The notes: a model not told the origin generated them from the sequence alone. Counted from the first letter of the stretch, positions 35,094-45,507 are shown. The stretch: DNA of 53,061 nt from Acetobacter tropicalis (GCF_001580915.1 NZ_LHZQ01000205.1:1-53061), one strand, 5' to 3'. Made by a program: numbers and translations.

Positions 35094-37700
35094 ATGGATA
35101 TCGCAAAATTTACAGAACGGTCACGGGGTTTTCTGCAGGCTGCGCAAACCATCTGCATTCGTGACTTCAACCAGCAGCTTACACCCGAACATCTGCTGAA
35201 AGCCATGCTGGATGATGAGGAAGGCGCTGCCTCCTCTCTTATCCGCGCGGCAGGTGGTAAGCCGGAAGCCGTAAAGGCCGCAACGGAACAGGCTTTGGCC
35301 AAGCTGCCCAAGGTACAGGGCGGCGGCGCAGGCCAGCCTCAGGCCACACCAGACCTTGTGCGCGTGCTGGATGGAGCCGAACAGGCCGCCCAGAAAGCAG
35401 GGGATTCCTTTGTTGCACAGGACCGTCTGCTGATTGGTATTGCCCAGTCTGACACGCCAGCAGGCCGTGCCTTAAAAGAAAACGGCGCAACGCCTGATGC
35501 TTTGGAAAAAGCCGTTGCCGCCATCCGTAAAGGACGCACCGTGACCAGCGAAAACGCTGAAGCCAATTTTGATGCCTTGAAAAAATATGCCCGCGATGTG
35601 ACGGAAGTTGCTCAGGCAGGCAAGCTGGACCCTGTTATTGGTCGTGATGAAGAAATTCGTCGTGCCATTCAGGTTCTGGCCCGCCGCAGCAAGAACAACC
35701 CCGTGCTGATTGGGGAACCCGGTGTGGGTAAAACCGCCATTGTGGAAGGGCTTGCCCAGCGCATTGTAAACGGTGACGTTCCGGAAGCCCTGAAAAACAA
35801 GAAGCTGCTCTCACTCGACATGGGCGCCCTGGTAGCAGGTGCCAAATACCGCGGTGAGTTTGAAGAACGCCTGAAAGCCGTGCTGAAAGAGATTGAATCC
35901 GCCGAGGGGCAGATCATTCTCTTTATTGATGAAATGCACACGCTGGTGGGCGCTGGCCGGACGGATGGCGCCATGGATGCCTCCAACCTCATCAAGCCGG
36001 AACTGGCCCGTGGCACCCTGCACTGCATTGGCGCGACCACGCTGGATGAATATCGCAAATACATTGAAAAGGATGCGGCTCTTGCCCGCCGGTTCCAGCC
36101 TGTATTTGTAGGTGAGCCTTCAGTTGCGGACACCATCTCCATTCTGCGTGGCATCAAGGAAAAATATGAACTCCATCACGGGGTCCGTATTACGGATGGC
36201 GCACTGGTGGCAGCGGCAACGCTTTCCAACCGCTACATCACAGACCGTTTCCTGCCGGATAAAGCCATCGACCTGATTGACGAGGCGGCCAGCCGCCTGC
36301 GCATGCAGATTGACAGCAAGCCGGAAGAACTGGACGAACTTGATCGGCGTATCATCCAGCTCAAGATTGAGCGGGAAGCTCTGCGCAAGGAAGATGACAG
36401 CGCCAGCAAGGACCGTCTGGAAGCCGTGGAAGCGGAACTGGCCGACCTTGAAGAAAAATCCGATGCCATGAGCGCATCCTGGCATGCGGAAAAAGACCGT
36501 GTGAACGCTGTGCAGAAACTTCAGGAACAGCTTGATCAGGCGCGTTCTGAAGTGGAAGTCGCGCAACGTAAAGGCGATCTCGGCAAAGCATCCGAACTGA
36601 TGTATGGCGTTATTCCCAACCTTCAGGCCCAGATTGCGCAGGCGCAGGAAACCCAGTCTGAAGCCGGCAAGACCGATCTTGTATCTGAAGCCGTGACAGA
36701 CCAGGGTGTGGCCTCCGTTGTCTCCCGCTGGACGGGTGTGCCGGTTGACCGCATGCTGGAAGGCGAACGCGCCAAACTGCTCCGTATGGAAGATGAACTG
36801 CGGAAATCCGTGGTTGGTCAGGAACCCGCCCTCAAGGCTGTTTCCAACGCGGTGCGCCGTGCGCGTGCAGGCTTGCAGGACCCCAATCGCCCGATTGGCT
36901 CCTTCCTGTTCCTCGGCCCAACGGGTGTCGGGAAAACCGAGCTGACCAAAGCGCTGGCCCGCTTCCTGTTTGATGACGAAAAAGCGCTGCTGCGTGTGGA
37001 CATGAGTGAATTCATGGAAAAACACGCAGTAGCCCGTCTGATTGGTGCGCCTCCGGGTTATGTGGGGTATGAAGAAGGCGGCGTGCTGACAGAAGCCGTG
37101 CGGCGGCGGCCGTATCAGGTCATCCTGTTTGACGAAGTTGAAAAAGCCCACGAGGACGTTTTCAACATTCTGCTTCAGGTTCTTGATGATGGTCGCCTGA
37201 CGGATGGTCAGGGTCGGACAGTGGACTTCCGTAACACCATTATTGTGCTGACCAGTAACCTTGGTTCGGATGTTCTGGCTCATCAGCCAGATGGTGAATC
37301 TACGGATATGGTGCAGGCGCAGGTCATGAAGGTGGTGCGTGAGCACTTCCGCCCGGAATTCCTGAACCGGCTTGATGAAATCATCCTGTTCTCGCGCTTG
37401 CAGAAAGCGGACATGACGAAGATTGTCGATATCCAGATCGGTCGTCTTCAGAAACTGCTGGATGATCGCAAGATTACGCTCAAGCTGGATGAACTGGCCC
37501 ACGCATGGCTCGCCAATGAAGGGTATGATCCGGTTTACGGTGCCCGTCCGCTCAAACGGGTTATACAGCGCAGCCTGCAGAACCCGCTGGCTGAACTGCT
37601 GCTGCAAGGCACCATCCATGATGGTGAAACCATCACCATCTCGGCTAACGGAGATGGGTTGCTGATCAACGGTCAGGAAGCCGCAGCCGTTATGGCCTGA
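35094..37700 (+). CDS. clpB: ATP-dependent chaperone ClpB
   Basis: Hexameric AAA+ disaggregase that works with DnaK to recover aggregated proteins. The 868-residue product has an N-terminal Clp-N repeat domain (about 1-145). The first AAA+ domain has Walker A GEPGVGKT at 207-214 and '[13 protein letters not shown]'. A long coiled-coil middle domain (about 400-525) is rich in Glu, Lys and Leu. The second AAA+ domain has GPTGVGKT at 608-615 and [11 protein letters not shown]. Length is typical of full-size ClpB. GAGGGA lies just upstream of the ATG. A strong terminator follows. Confidence 0.97.
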   Translation: MDIAKFTERSRGFLQAAQTICIRDFNQQLTPEHLLKAMLDDEEGAASSLIRAAGGKPEAVKAATEQALAKLPKVQGGGAGQPQATPDLVRVLDGAEQAAQKAGDSFVAQDRLLIGIAQSDTPAGRALKENGATPDALEKAVAAIRKGRTVTSENAEANFDALKKYARDVTEVAQAGKLDPVIGRDEEIRRAIQVLARRSKNNPVLIGEPGVGKTAIVEGLAQRIVNGDVPEALKNKKLLSLDMGALVAGAKYRGEFEERLKAVLKEIESAEGQIILFIDEMHTLVGAGRTDGAMDASNLIKPELARGTLHCIGATTLDEYRKYIEKDAALARRFQPVFVGEPSVADTISILRGIKEKYELHHGVRITDGALVAAATLSNRYITDRFLPDKAIDLIDEAASRLRMQIDSKPEELDELDRRIIQLKIEREALRKEDDSASKDRLEAVEAELADLEEKSDAMSASWHAEKDRVNAVQKLQEQLDQARSEVEVAQRKGDLGKASELMYGVIPNLQAQIAQAQETQSEAGKTDLVSEAVTDQGVASVVSRWTGVPVDRMLEGERAKLLRMEDELRKSVVGQEPALKAVSNAVRRARAGLQDPNRPIGSFLFLGPTGVGKTELTKALARFLFDDEKALLRVDMSEFMEKHAVARLIGAPPGYVGYEEGGVLTEAVRRRPYQVILFDEVEKAHEDVFNILLQVLDDGRLTDGQGRTVDFRNTIIVLTSNLGSDVLAHQPDGESTDMVQAQVMKVVREHFRPEFLNRLDEIILFSRLQKADMTKIVDIQIGRLQKLLDDRKITLKLDELAHAWLANEGYDPVYGARPLKRVIQRSLQNPLAELLLQGTIHDGETITISANGDGLLINGQEAAAVMA

Positions 37701-37724
37701 TAAGATCAGCCAGATATGTCTAGT

Positions 37725-37756
37725 AAAACGGGAGGGCCTCGGCCTTCCCGTTTTTT
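37725..37756 (+). terminator. Rho-independent terminator of clpB
   Basis: A 14-bp stem with one G-U pair (37725-37738 with 37741-37754; AAAACGGGA on the left, TCCCGTTTT on the right) followed by a T run to 37756. It starts 25 bases after the clpB stop. Confidence 0.92.
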
Positions 37757-37829
37757 GTTTGTAGCGCGCAAGTGCCTTATCCTTGCCTTACACCATGATG
37801 CACCACTGACCTGTTTTAAGGAGAGAAGA

Positions 37830-38462
37830 ATGTCAGAACCCGCATGGCTTGTCTGGGCACGTGAAATTCAGGCCATTTCTCAAACCGGGCTGACATACGC
37901 CACAGATCCCTTTGACAAAGAACGCTATGAAATGCTGCGGGCTTTATCTGCCCGCATGATGACGGCAGGCAGTGCAGAATTGGAAGATACGCTTCTCACC
38001 CTGTTCAGCCAGCAGGATGGATACGCTACCCCCAAGCTGGAAGTACGTGTTGGCGTGTTTGACGCTGAGGGCCGCATTCTGATGGTGCGTGAAGTGCTGG
38101 ATAAAAACCGGTGGACCGTGCCGGGCGGCTGGACAGATGTGAACCTGACCGCAAGCCAATGTGCCGCCAAGGAAGTGTGGGAAGAAACGGGATACACCGT
38201 GCACATAACAAAACTGGCTATGGTGCTTGACCGCTCAACCCAAGACCACCAGCCGCCAGAAGGATTTTCCGTAACCAAGCTTTTCTTTCTGGGCCACATT
38301 ACAGGCGGAGAAGCCACAACCAGCGTTGAGACCAGTGAAGTCCGCTTCTTTGCAAAAGATCAGATTCCACAAGATCTTTCTACAGGCCGCATCTTACCGC
38401 ACCAGATTGAACGCCTGTTTGCGCACCACGCAGACCCAAGCTTGCCCACAGAGTTTGACTGA
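37830..38462 (+). CDS. NUDIX hydrolase with N-terminal NUDIX_N-type domain
   Basis: A 210-residue cytoplasmic hydrolase of nucleoside-diphosphate-linked compounds. The N-terminal helical part (WLVWAREIQAISQTGLTYA) matches the extra domain of this subfamily. The Nudix box reads PGGWTDVNLTASQCAAKEVW followed by EETGY: the catalytic EVxEE glutamates are kept, but the first Glu of the GX5E element is Leu and the Arg is Lys. The substrate is unknown. ATG 37830 is chosen because AAGGAG is 6 bases upstream. It follows clpB but lies beyond its terminator. Confidence 0.85.
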   Translation: MSEPAWLVWAREIQAISQTGLTYATDPFDKERYEMLRALSARMMTAGSAELEDTLLTLFSQQDGYATPKLEVRVGVFDAEGRILMVREVLDKNRWTVPGGWTDVNLTASQCAAKEVWEETGYTVHITKLAMVLDRSTQDHQPPEGFSVTKLFFLGHITGGEATTSVETSEVRFFAKDQIPQDLSTGRILPHQIERLFAHHADPSLPTEFD

Positions 38463-38738
38463 TTACAGAGGAATGTCAGACTCCCACAAGCCTTAACGCC
38501 AACCCTGCTTATGTAAGGCTATACACCTGCTGTTAAGAGGCAAAACCCCACCCAACGGCGAGCAGTTCGTTTATTTTGTCAGGTAGGAGGCACCATTATT
38601 TCAGAAGTCATTATCTAAAAAGGATGATCTTCTCTTCAGGGAAAGTGCACCAGCCCGCATCGGGATACGGGCGCATAAAGCAGAGAACTTTTTTCCACCA
38701 CCCTAAAAATTGAGCGTGCTTATTCTTCTTTTTACGGC

Positions 38739-39644
38739 TCACGGCTTGGCAACACTGCGGCTTTTTTCTGCCAGTTTGACCATCACCTGCAAGGCTTGAT
38801 TGACAGGAGTAGCAATACCAAACTCCGCGCCTTTGCGAACAACATAGCCATTCAGAAAATCAATTTCTGTAGGTTTGCCTCGTTTGAGATCCTGCGCAGT
38901 GGAGGACTTCTGATCTGGCATGAGCTTTGCAATATCCAGTACCTGCGCAAGTAGTGTTTCGGGTAGCCAGACTTGGCATGCAGCCGCCACATCCTGACAT
39001 TCCTGCACAACCTGCGCCATGACTCCGGTCACACCTTCCACTGTGAGCATAGAGGCATAGGAAATCTGCGCTACCGCAGAAAGGGCGTTATAAGCACAGT
39101 TTATTGTCAGCTTGGTCCATAACGCATCCATGACATGACCCGACACAATGGTCGGCACCCCAGCCTGCGTAAATACAGAAGCAATCTCCTCACTTTGCGG
39201 AGTGGTTCCAATCAACAACCGGCCTCCTCCATGGTACCCCACATGGCCCGGCCCCGTCATATCCACCGCCACATACACTACTGCGGGGATAACCAAACGC
39301 CCGGTAACAGCGCTCAGCTTTTCAGCATTATCAACACCATTCTGAAGGCTGAGAATAACGGTTCCCTCCTGCAAAGCGGGGGCAAGTTCACGCCCGGCCT
39401 CTTCCGTATCTGCTGATTTGACACACACCAGCACAACATCTGCAGGAGAAAGATCAGCCGCGCTGGTTACAGCCTTTACGTCAATTCGCCTTGTACCATC
39501 AGGCATATCCAGCGACAGCCCATGCGCCTGAATTGCATCAACATGCACGGCACGACCCAGTAACGTAACATCATGCCCAGCAAGGGCCAGCAGGCCACCC
39601 ACGTAACAGCCAACTGCCCCTGCCCCTATGACTGCAATGCGCAT
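38739..39644 (-). CDS. panE: 2-dehydropantoate 2-reductase family protein
   Basis: NADPH-dependent ketopantoate reductase, needed for pantothenate and CoA synthesis. The 301-residue product has the Rossmann motif GAGAVG at 7-12, VCVKSADT, ILSLQNGVDN, the catalytic lysine K178 in LWTKLTINCAYNALSA, and the C-terminal RGKPTEIDFLNGYVV. The last is the ketopantoate-binding segment. Several paralogues of this family exist in proteobacteria, so the exact substrate is a family-level inference. GGGAGAG lies 5 bases before the ATG. Confidence 0.86.
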   Translation of the reverse strand: MRIAVIGAGAVGCYVGGLLALAGHDVTLLGRAVHVDAIQAHGLSLDMPDGTRRIDVKAVTSAADLSPADVVLVCVKSADTEEAGRELAPALQEGTVILSLQNGVDNAEKLSAVTGRLVIPAVVYVAVDMTGPGHVGYHGGGRLLIGTTPQSEEIASVFTQAGVPTIVSGHVMDALWTKLTINCAYNALSAVAQISYASMLTVEGVTGVMAQVVQECQDVAAACQVWLPETLLAQVLDIAKLMPDQKSSTAQDLKRGKPTEIDFLNGYVVRKGAEFGIATPVNQALQVMVKLAEKSRSVAKP

Positions 39645-39839
39645 CGCTTCTCTCCCTTGCTGTCAAGTTTTCAGAAAAACCTTACACCCATTTTACAAGA
39701 GGCAAGCTTGCCATTCCCCATGAAAACAGCCCTCCTCTTTGCTTTTGTGTGAATACCAAAAACATCGAGGCAAGAGGCCTTCTCTGTTCAAGGGCAAACC
39801 CTCTTTGCCTAAGAACCCTTTTGGAAATTCACAGATGAG

Positions 39840-40111
39840 TGTTTCGGCGCGGCATGAAACTTTTGACGGCCAACATTTACGGATGGCATCCCAAATTATC
39901 AGTCACCCTGCACGCTCCGAAAAATAATCGGCAGTGGTCAGCCTGACCAGAATCAGTCGGCTATCCATATCGACGGCAATGTGCTGCGTGCGCTCAATGC
40001 TTTTTTGCTAGCGTCATAACCATCTTCCCTTGCATGGGAGACCTTGATGTTGGTTGTACATGCCCCCTTCGGATGAACTGATCTCTCATCCGGCGGTTCC
40101 ACGCTCGGACA
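39840..40111 (-). pseudogene. Degraded IS5-family transposase fragment
   Basis: Minus-strand translation in two frames gives a typical IS5-type DDE transposase core. One frame (40111 to about 40001) reads NIKVSHAREDGYDASKK. The other, after a slip at the A6 run (40001-40006), reads QHIAVDMDSRLILVRLTTAD, then after an in-frame TGA (39903-39905) continues with WDAIRKCWP. This matches the order of the usual 'GYDAGKK...RHIAVDTDGRLL...LTTAD...DAIRKRWP' block. Both ends, the inverted repeats and much of the gene are missing, so this is an old remnant rather than an active element. Confidence 0.7.
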
Positions 40112-40140
40112 TCAGGCAGACGTTATGGAGAGCCTAGAAC

Positions 40141-40174
40141 AAAAAAACAGCCAGCTCCTATAGGAACTGGCTGT
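40141..40174 (-). terminator. Rho-independent terminator of the hfq-hflX end of the ntr operon
   Basis: An 8-bp stem (ACAGCCAG at 40147-40154, CTGGCTGT at 40167-40174) extended by TCCT/AGGA after one mismatch. On the minus strand it is followed by seven T. It starts 29 bases after the hflX stop. Confidence 0.92.
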
Positions 40175-40203
40175 ATTCCTATTGTCGTACCTTGAGGGAA
40201 AAA

Positions 40204-41520
40204 TCAGGCAATCAGTGGTTCAGCATGTTTGAAAAGGCTTTCAAACCGGGCACGGTCTTCTGTCAATAATCGCACCGTAATGGTTGTGAAAGCGTCATCA
40301 TCCTGCCGGTCCGTCACTTCACCATGCTGATAGAGCCATGCTGAAGCAGCCCCATCAGAAAGTGGAAGCCGATACCGCACTGTCTCCATGGAAGAGGTAA
40401 TGCGCCGATCGATTACGTCCATCAAAGCAGGCAGGCCATCCCCTGTAATGGCGGAAATAGCAACGGTATCTTCTGTCTGGGGCACGGCATCGGGCCCGCC
40501 CAGAAGATCGGCCTTGTTCATGACTTCAATCATGCGACTGGCCCAGTCAGACTCAATCATGTCATCCCGCGCCATGCCATCCAGCACGCCAAACACGTCT
40601 TTTTTCTGGGCAGCACTATCAGGGTGAGCAATATCGCGCACATGCAGAATGATATCTGCCTCCGCAACTTCTTCCAGCGTGGCACGGAACGCCGCAATCA
40701 GTTCTGTTGGCAGATCACTGATAAAGCCCACAGTATCGGAAAGGATGATACGCCTGCCAGATGGAAGCGTAATGGCCCGCATGGTAGGGTCCAGCGTGGC
40801 AAAAAGCTGATCCTTGGCATACACCGTAGCCCCGGTCAGGGCATTGAACAGGGTCGATTTGCCTGCGTTGGTATAGCCCACAAGAGCAACAACCGGGAAA
40901 GGCACACGCTTACGGGCCTGCCGGTGCAAGCCGCGGGTACGCCGAACCTGCTCCAGCTCCTTTTTCAACCGCACAATGCGGTCACCAATCATCCGGCGGT
41001 CAGCTTCAATCTGCGTTTCACCGGGGCCACCAAGAAAGCCGAAGCCCCCGCGCTGACGTTCAAGGTGAGTCCACAGCCGCACCAGCCGCGAGCGCTGATA
41101 TTCCAGATGCGCCAGTTCAACCTGAAGCGTGCCTTCCTTGGTGGCAGCACGCGCCCCGAAAATATCAAGAATAAGGCCCGTCCGGTCGATCACCTTGCAG
41201 CCAAATTCCGTTTCCAGATTTCGCTGCTGGCCGGGGGTAAGCCGGGCATCAACCACCAGAACATCAATTTTGTCCGCTTTGACGGCGACCTTGAGCGAGT
41301 CGACCTGCCCGCTTCCCAACAGGGTGGCAGACCGTTTGGCCCGTACCAGCAGCACTGCCTGCCGGACAATGACCAGACCGATGGAGGCTGCAAGGCCCAC
41401 AGCTTCTTCAAGCCGGGCTTCTGCCGCCCGGATATCCTGATCATGGGAGGATTTTTCCCACGGCAGGATAACGGCGCCGCGCGTGGCGGAGGGTTTTGTA
41501 TCAGATAAAGTCGTCGCCAA
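40204..41520 (-). CDS. hflX: GTPase HflX, ribosome-splitting factor
   Basis: Ribosome-binding GTPase that rescues or splits stalled ribosomes under stress. The 438-residue product has the HflX-specific GGPGETQIE at about 164-172, then the G domain with GYTNAGKS at 215-222 and [13 protein letters not shown] place the start at the TTG at 41520, with GAGAAG 6 bases upstream, overlapping the hfq stop by 20 bases. Upstream in-frame codons run deep into hfq and are unlikely. It is the last gene before a strong terminator. hfq-hflX adjacency is conserved across proteobacteria. Confidence 0.92.
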   Translation of the reverse strand: MATTLSDTKPSATRGAVILPWEKSSHDQDIRAAEARLEEAVGLAASIGLVIVRQAVLLVRAKRSATLLGSGQVDSLKVAVKADKIDVLVVDARLTPGQQRNLETEFGCKVIDRTGLILDIFGARAATKEGTLQVELAHLEYQRSRLVRLWTHLERQRGGFGFLGGPGETQIEADRRMIGDRIVRLKKELEQVRRTRGLHRQARKRVPFPVVALVGYTNAGKSTLFNALTGATVYAKDQLFATLDPTMRAITLPSGRRIILSDTVGFISDLPTELIAAFRATLEEVAEADIILHVRDIAHPDSAAQKKDVFGVLDGMARDDMIESDWASRMIEVMNKADLLGGPDAVPQTEDTVAISAITGDGLPALMDVIDRRITSSMETVRYRLPLSDGAASAWLYQHGEVTDRQDDDAFTTITVRLLTEDRARFESLFKHAEPLIA

Positions 41521-41785
41521 GAGTTGCTTCTCTGTCTGCCGACGCGCCAGACGCCGGGGTTTCAAATATATTGACTGGTATGGAAGGCATGACCGTGCTG
41601 ATGGCATGCTTGTAAATGAGCTGGGTATGCTCGTCCCGCTTTAGCAGAACGGTCGTCTCGTCAAACCACGTAATGTTGCCCTGTAATTTGACGCCATTGA
41701 CCAAAAATACCGTAACAGACGCACGTGAGCGACGAATCTGGCTCAAGAACGCATCTTGCACGTTATACCCGGTTTCCTTTTCCAC
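41501..41785 (-). CDS. hfq: RNA chaperone Hfq
   Basis: Hexameric Sm-like protein that pairs small RNAs with mRNAs. The 94-residue product has the Sm1 motif region [20 protein letters not shown] with the following [15 protein letters not shown], and the Sm2 motif YKHAIST. The C-terminal tail is short and acidic, as in alphaproteobacteria. The GTG start has AGGG about 9 bases upstream. It lies 67 bases after ntrX and overlaps hflX. Confidence 0.97.
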   Translation of the reverse strand: MEKETGYNVQDAFLSQIRRSRASVTVFLVNGVKLQGNITWFDETTVLLKRDEHTQLIYKHAISTVMPSIPVNIFETPASGASADREATLGDDFI

Positions 41786-41852
41786 AGTGTGAGGCCCTAT
41801 TCTCGTTTTTTGTTAAAGTCGGAACCCGCGTGCAGTGTACGCTGCAATCGCC

Positions 41853-43244
41853 CTAGCCCGCCCCTCGTTCTTCAGATGTTACACCAAGCTGTTTCAGTTT
41901 GCGATGCAATGCGCTGCGTTCCATGCCAACAAATATGGCCGTACGGCTGATATTGCCGCCAAAACGTAATAACTGCGCCTGAAGGTACTGGGTTTCAAAC
42001 ATATCTCGCGCTTCACGCAGCGGAAGGCTCATGACATCCGCCGCGGCATCAAACTTCAGCAGGGCTGGCGCGCCCTCCCCGATGGTGGAGGGCAACATGT
42101 CCGCCCGAATGGGCTCCACCGTATTGCCCGGCAGCATGATCAACACCCGTTCCATCAGGTTCCGCAGTTCACGCGCGTTACCGGGCCAGTCATATGCCTG
42201 AAGGGCGGCTATGGCATCGGCCGAGAGTTCCCGTTTGGGCAACCCGGCCATTTCAGCGGCCCGCCGCAGAAACAGTTCCGCAAGGCCCGGAATATCATCC
42301 CGCCGCTCCCGCAGGCCCGGCACGCTCAGGGGCACAACCGCCAGCCGGTAATACAGGTCCTCACGGAAGCGCCCCGCCATGATTTCGGCCTGCAAATCCC
42401 GGTTTGTGGTCGCCAGAACACGCACATCGACCTTTACACGCGTAGAACCGCCCAGCCGCTCAAATGTCTGGTCCTGCAAGGCACGGACAATCTTGCCCTG
42501 TGTCTCAAGCGGCATATCCGCCACTTCATCCAGCACCAGCGTGCCGCCATGGGCGCGTTCCAGAACCCCGGTGCGGCGGCCCGTGCCATCGGGCGCGCCT
42601 TCCAGCCCGAACAGTTCTTCCTCAAACCGGCCCGGAGCCAGAATCGCGCAGTTCAGGGCCACAAAAGGACCATCAGCCCGGCGTGAGCGCGCATGGATCA
42701 TCCGCGCAGCCACTTCCTTGCCAGAACCGGGGCCACCCGTAATCAACACGCGGGAACCTGTGGGGGCTACCCGTTCAATCTGCCCACGCACGGCTGAAAT
42801 CAGGGCGCTGTTACCAAACAGTTCCGTGTCCTGCCCGGCACGCAGCCTCAGTTCTTCATTTTCCTTGGCCAGCCGGGACGCTTCAAGCGCTCGCCGCACC
42901 ACAACCAGCAGCCGGTCCGCCTGAAACGGCTTTTCAATGAAGTCATAAGCGCCGTGCTGTAACGCCGCCACGGCTGTTTCAATCGTGCCGTGCCCGGAGA
43001 TCATGATCACCGGCACGGAAGGTTCTTCCGCGTGCAGGACATTGAGAATGCCAAGCCCATCAAGCTTGGAGCCCTGTAACCACACATCCAGCACAACCAG
43101 AGACGGCCTGCGTGCACGAAACGCCGCTATTGCCGCATCGGAATTCCCGGCAACCCGCGTTTCGTATCCCTCATCTTCAAGGATGCCCTCAATGAGCATC
43201 CGAATATCAGGCTCATCATCAACAATCAGGATTTCATGAGCCAT
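41853..43244 (-). CDS. ntrX: NtrX-like response regulator (AAA+ activator family)
   Basis: Response regulator partner of NtrY. The 463-residue product has a receiver domain with phospho-acceptor D53, an AAA+ domain with a variant Walker A GGPGSGKE at 170-177 and Walker B GGTLVLDE at 233-240, and a C-terminal Fis-type HTH (GGNISRTAIFVGMERSALHR). The loop that normally carries GAFTGA reads ELFGLEGAPDGTGRR (210-224), so contact with sigma-54 is doubtful. This is common in NtrX proteins. The start overlaps the ntrY end by 11 bases. Confidence 0.93.
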   Translation of the reverse strand: MAHEILIVDDEPDIRMLIEGILEDEGYETRVAGNSDAAIAAFRARRPSLVVLDVWLQGSKLDGLGILNVLHAEEPSVPVIMISGHGTIETAVAALQHGAYDFIEKPFQADRLLVVVRRALEASRLAKENEELRLRAGQDTELFGNSALISAVRGQIERVAPTGSRVLITGGPGSGKEVAARMIHARSRRADGPFVALNCAILAPGRFEEELFGLEGAPDGTGRRTGVLERAHGGTLVLDEVADMPLETQGKIVRALQDQTFERLGGSTRVKVDVRVLATTNRDLQAEIMAGRFREDLYYRLAVVPLSVPGLRERRDDIPGLAELFLRRAAEMAGLPKRELSADAIAALQAYDWPGNARELRNLMERVLIMLPGNTVEPIRADMLPSTIGEGAPALLKFDAAADVMSLPLREARDMFETQYLQAQLLRFGGNISRTAIFVGMERSALHRKLKQLGVTSEERGAG

Positions 43245-45498
43245 GGTCGTCCTTCATCGGCAACATCAGAATAGCCACAGTTCCTGTTTCCTCCGCCCTG
43301 TCTTCCAGACGCACTGCACCCCCATGGTCTTCCATGATTTTTTTCACAATGGCCAGCCCCAGTCCGGTGCCTTTGGCCTTGTGTGTCACATAGGGTTCCG
43401 TCAGGCGATGCCTGTCATCTGAAGGCAGCCCCACGCCATTATCCGCAACTGAAATTTCAACCTCGTCCTGCTCCTCTAGCAGACCAATCCATATCGCGCC
43501 TGCCACGTTTACGCCATGTTCTTCAGCATCACCCTGTTTTGCCGTCATGGCAATGGCATCTGCCGCATTCTGTAACAGGTTGATTAACGCCTGACTGATC
43601 AAACGTCGGTCACACCGGACAATCGGTCCCCTATCTGGTAGCCTGACATGGTAGGTGATCTCAGGGTGGGCATTGCGTTGCAGCACCAGAACTTCCCGCA
43701 CAATCCGGGACAGATCTTCCTGTGTCATCACAGGCTGAGGCATCCGCGCAAAGGCGGAAAATTCATCCACCATCCGCCCGATATCGCCCACCTGCCGCAC
43801 AATGGTGTCCGCACACTGGGCAAATGTTTCAGGGTCGGACGTAATCTCTCTCAGGAAGCGGCGCTTCAACCGTTCTGCCGCAAGCTGAATAGGAGTGAGC
43901 GGATTCTTGATTTCATGAGCAATACGACGGGCCACATCAGCCCAGGCCGCCTTGCGCTGCGCAAGCTGCAGGGCTGTAATGTCGTCAAACGTGATCACGT
44001 AGCCTTCTGTCACCGTACCTCGTAACTCTGCGCCTACACGTACCAGCAACATACGGCGATTGGCTATCGGGCCTGTCTGCACTTCCCGCGTAATGACCTG
44101 ATCCGGGGCATGGCGCGCTTCCATCAGAATATCCGCAAAATCCGGCACGCGCACGGAAAGAGGCTCCCCAATGGCATCCATCAGGTCTGTCTGGAGCAAC
44201 AGGCAGGCCGCACGGTTGGGCAGTTCAATCCGCTGCTCTACATCCAGCCCGATCACACCGGCGGACACACCCGACAGAACCGCCTCCGTAAACCGGCGGC
44301 GTTCATTAATCTGTCCGTAGGCCGCCATCAGTTCTGAACGCTGGCTGGCAAGCTGCTCCGTCATGCGGTTGAAGGCGCGGGACAGGCTGGTGACTTCATC
44401 ATCCCGGTTGGCTTCAGGCACATGTACACCCAGATCGCCCTCACTGATACGGCGTGCCGCCAGAATCAAAAGCCCCAGCGGCTTGGCAATCTGGTTAGCC
44501 AGCGCCAGCCCGATCAGCGCCGCCGCAGCCAGCACCAGCAACGCCACCAGCGCGAAAATCATGATGAAGGTAAGCTGGATTTTCGCCTTGTTGTCATTCA
44601 GGCGCTTGTAATCCGCCACCACTTTTTCAGTACGGTGCATGTGCTCCAGAATGGTGGGGTCCACCAACCGGGTAATCACCAGCATCAGCGCCGGAGTCTG
44701 GGAGAGTTCCACAACGGCCCGCACGCGCCGCTCATCGGGTGAATCCAGAATAGCCACATCATTGGTGCGCGCCATAAGCGTAGCAGCCGGCGGTGGGAGG
44801 TCCTGCATATAGCCGGTACGGCTCATTAACCCACCCGCTGCCACCACCTTGTTGGTGATGGGATCATACACCAAGGCTTCAGTCAGCCCACGCATTGTCG
44901 CCTGACTATCCAGCATCTGGCCCAGCGCATCCGGGTCCTGCAACAGGTTCATGCCGCTGGCCGCCAGTTCGTTTTCCGCACTGGTAATATAGTTGGCCAT
45001 TGAAAACGCATCTGTCCGGATATTGGCGTTATGTTCCGTCAGATAGCCGCGGGATGCCTCAAGAGCTTCTGTGAGCGCCGTATTGACCCGGTCTGCAAAC
45101 CAGATCTGAATACCGTAGTGAAAGAACAATGTGGCAAACACGCCTACAACCAGCGTGGGGGCCACCGCCACAATACCAAAAAGGGTGACAAGCCGCACAT
45201 GCAGGCGTGCTCCCGCCAACCCTTTGCGGTGTTCTGCCAACATAGGCCCAACGCGCATTACCAACGCCAGCACCAGCAAGCCCAGCACAAGGCTGTTCAC
45301 CAGCAGAATGAGCGGCTCTATGATGGCGTAATGCCCAAAAGACATTCCGCCAGAAAGGGCCACAAAGGTTGCAAAACCCAGACAGAGAGCCAGTGCGGCC
45401 AATGTCAGCGCCACACTCTTCCGCTCCAGAGACCGCAGAAGCCAATGTAGCCGGGTGCGGGAGAGTAGCGCCTTCAGCACGGAGAGAAAATGCTTCAT
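43234..45498 (-). CDS. ntrY: Sensor histidine kinase NtrY
   Basis: Membrane sensor kinase for NtrX, linked in alphaproteobacteria to nitrogen and redox responses. The 754-residue product has three N-terminal membrane segments, an extracytoplasmic sensor part (about 135-305) and a fourth segment near 308-335. Next come a HAMP domain (about 335-385), a PAS-like domain (about 400-510), the H-box RRIAHEIKNPLTPIQ with H528, and a HATPase domain with NLLQNAADA, DNGVGLP and GTGLGLAIVKK. It starts 9 bases after ntrC and overlaps ntrX. Confidence 0.94.
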   Translation of the reverse strand: MKHFLSVLKALLSRTRLHWLLRSLERKSVALTLAALALCLGFATFVALSGGMSFGHYAIIEPLILLVNSLVLGLLVLALVMRVGPMLAEHRKGLAGARLHVRLVTLFGIVAVAPTLVVGVFATLFFHYGIQIWFADRVNTALTEALEASRGYLTEHNANIRTDAFSMANYITSAENELAASGMNLLQDPDALGQMLDSQATMRGLTEALVYDPITNKVVAAGGLMSRTGYMQDLPPPAATLMARTNDVAILDSPDERRVRAVVELSQTPALMLVITRLVDPTILEHMHRTEKVVADYKRLNDNKAKIQLTFIMIFALVALLVLAAAALIGLALANQIAKPLGLLILAARRISEGDLGVHVPEANRDDEVTSLSRAFNRMTEQLASQRSELMAAYGQINERRRFTEAVLSGVSAGVIGLDVEQRIELPNRAACLLLQTDLMDAIGEPLSVRVPDFADILMEARHAPDQVITREVQTGPIANRRMLLVRVGAELRGTVTEGYVITFDDITALQLAQRKAAWADVARRIAHEIKNPLTPIQLAAERLKRRFLREITSDPETFAQCADTIVRQVGDIGRMVDEFSAFARMPQPVMTQEDLSRIVREVLVLQRNAHPEITYHVRLPDRGPIVRCDRRLISQALINLLQNAADAIAMTAKQGDAEEHGVNVAGAIWIGLLEEQDEVEISVADNGVGLPSDDRHRLTEPYVTHKAKGTGLGLAIVKKIMEDHGGAVRLEDRAEETGTVAILMLPMKDDHGS

Positions 45499-45507
45499 GC
45501 GCCAGCG

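Larger units (their letters stand above)
39645..40203. other. Intergenic region between hflX and panE carrying a transposase remnant
   Basis: A 559-base gap. Its left part (39645-39840) has only short open frames. The middle (39840-40111) is a broken IS5-type transposase on the minus strand, annotated separately. The right end holds the hflX terminator. The 62-codon plus-strand frame at 39739-39927 is most likely a chance frame opposite the remnant. Confidence 0.5.

Noticed and set aside
36120-37619. 499-codon minus-strand open frame opposite clpB
   Set aside because: Very long but an antisense shadow of ClpB, rich in His and Phe, with no domain pattern.
38653-38672. Short hairpin-like sequence GCCCG...CGGGC between the Nudix and panE genes
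   Set aside because: Five-base stem with a 10-base loop and no U tract; too weak to call a terminator.
39739-39927. 62-codon plus-strand open frame between panE and hflX
   Set aside because: It overlaps the transposase remnant on the other strand, has no good start signal and resembles no protein.
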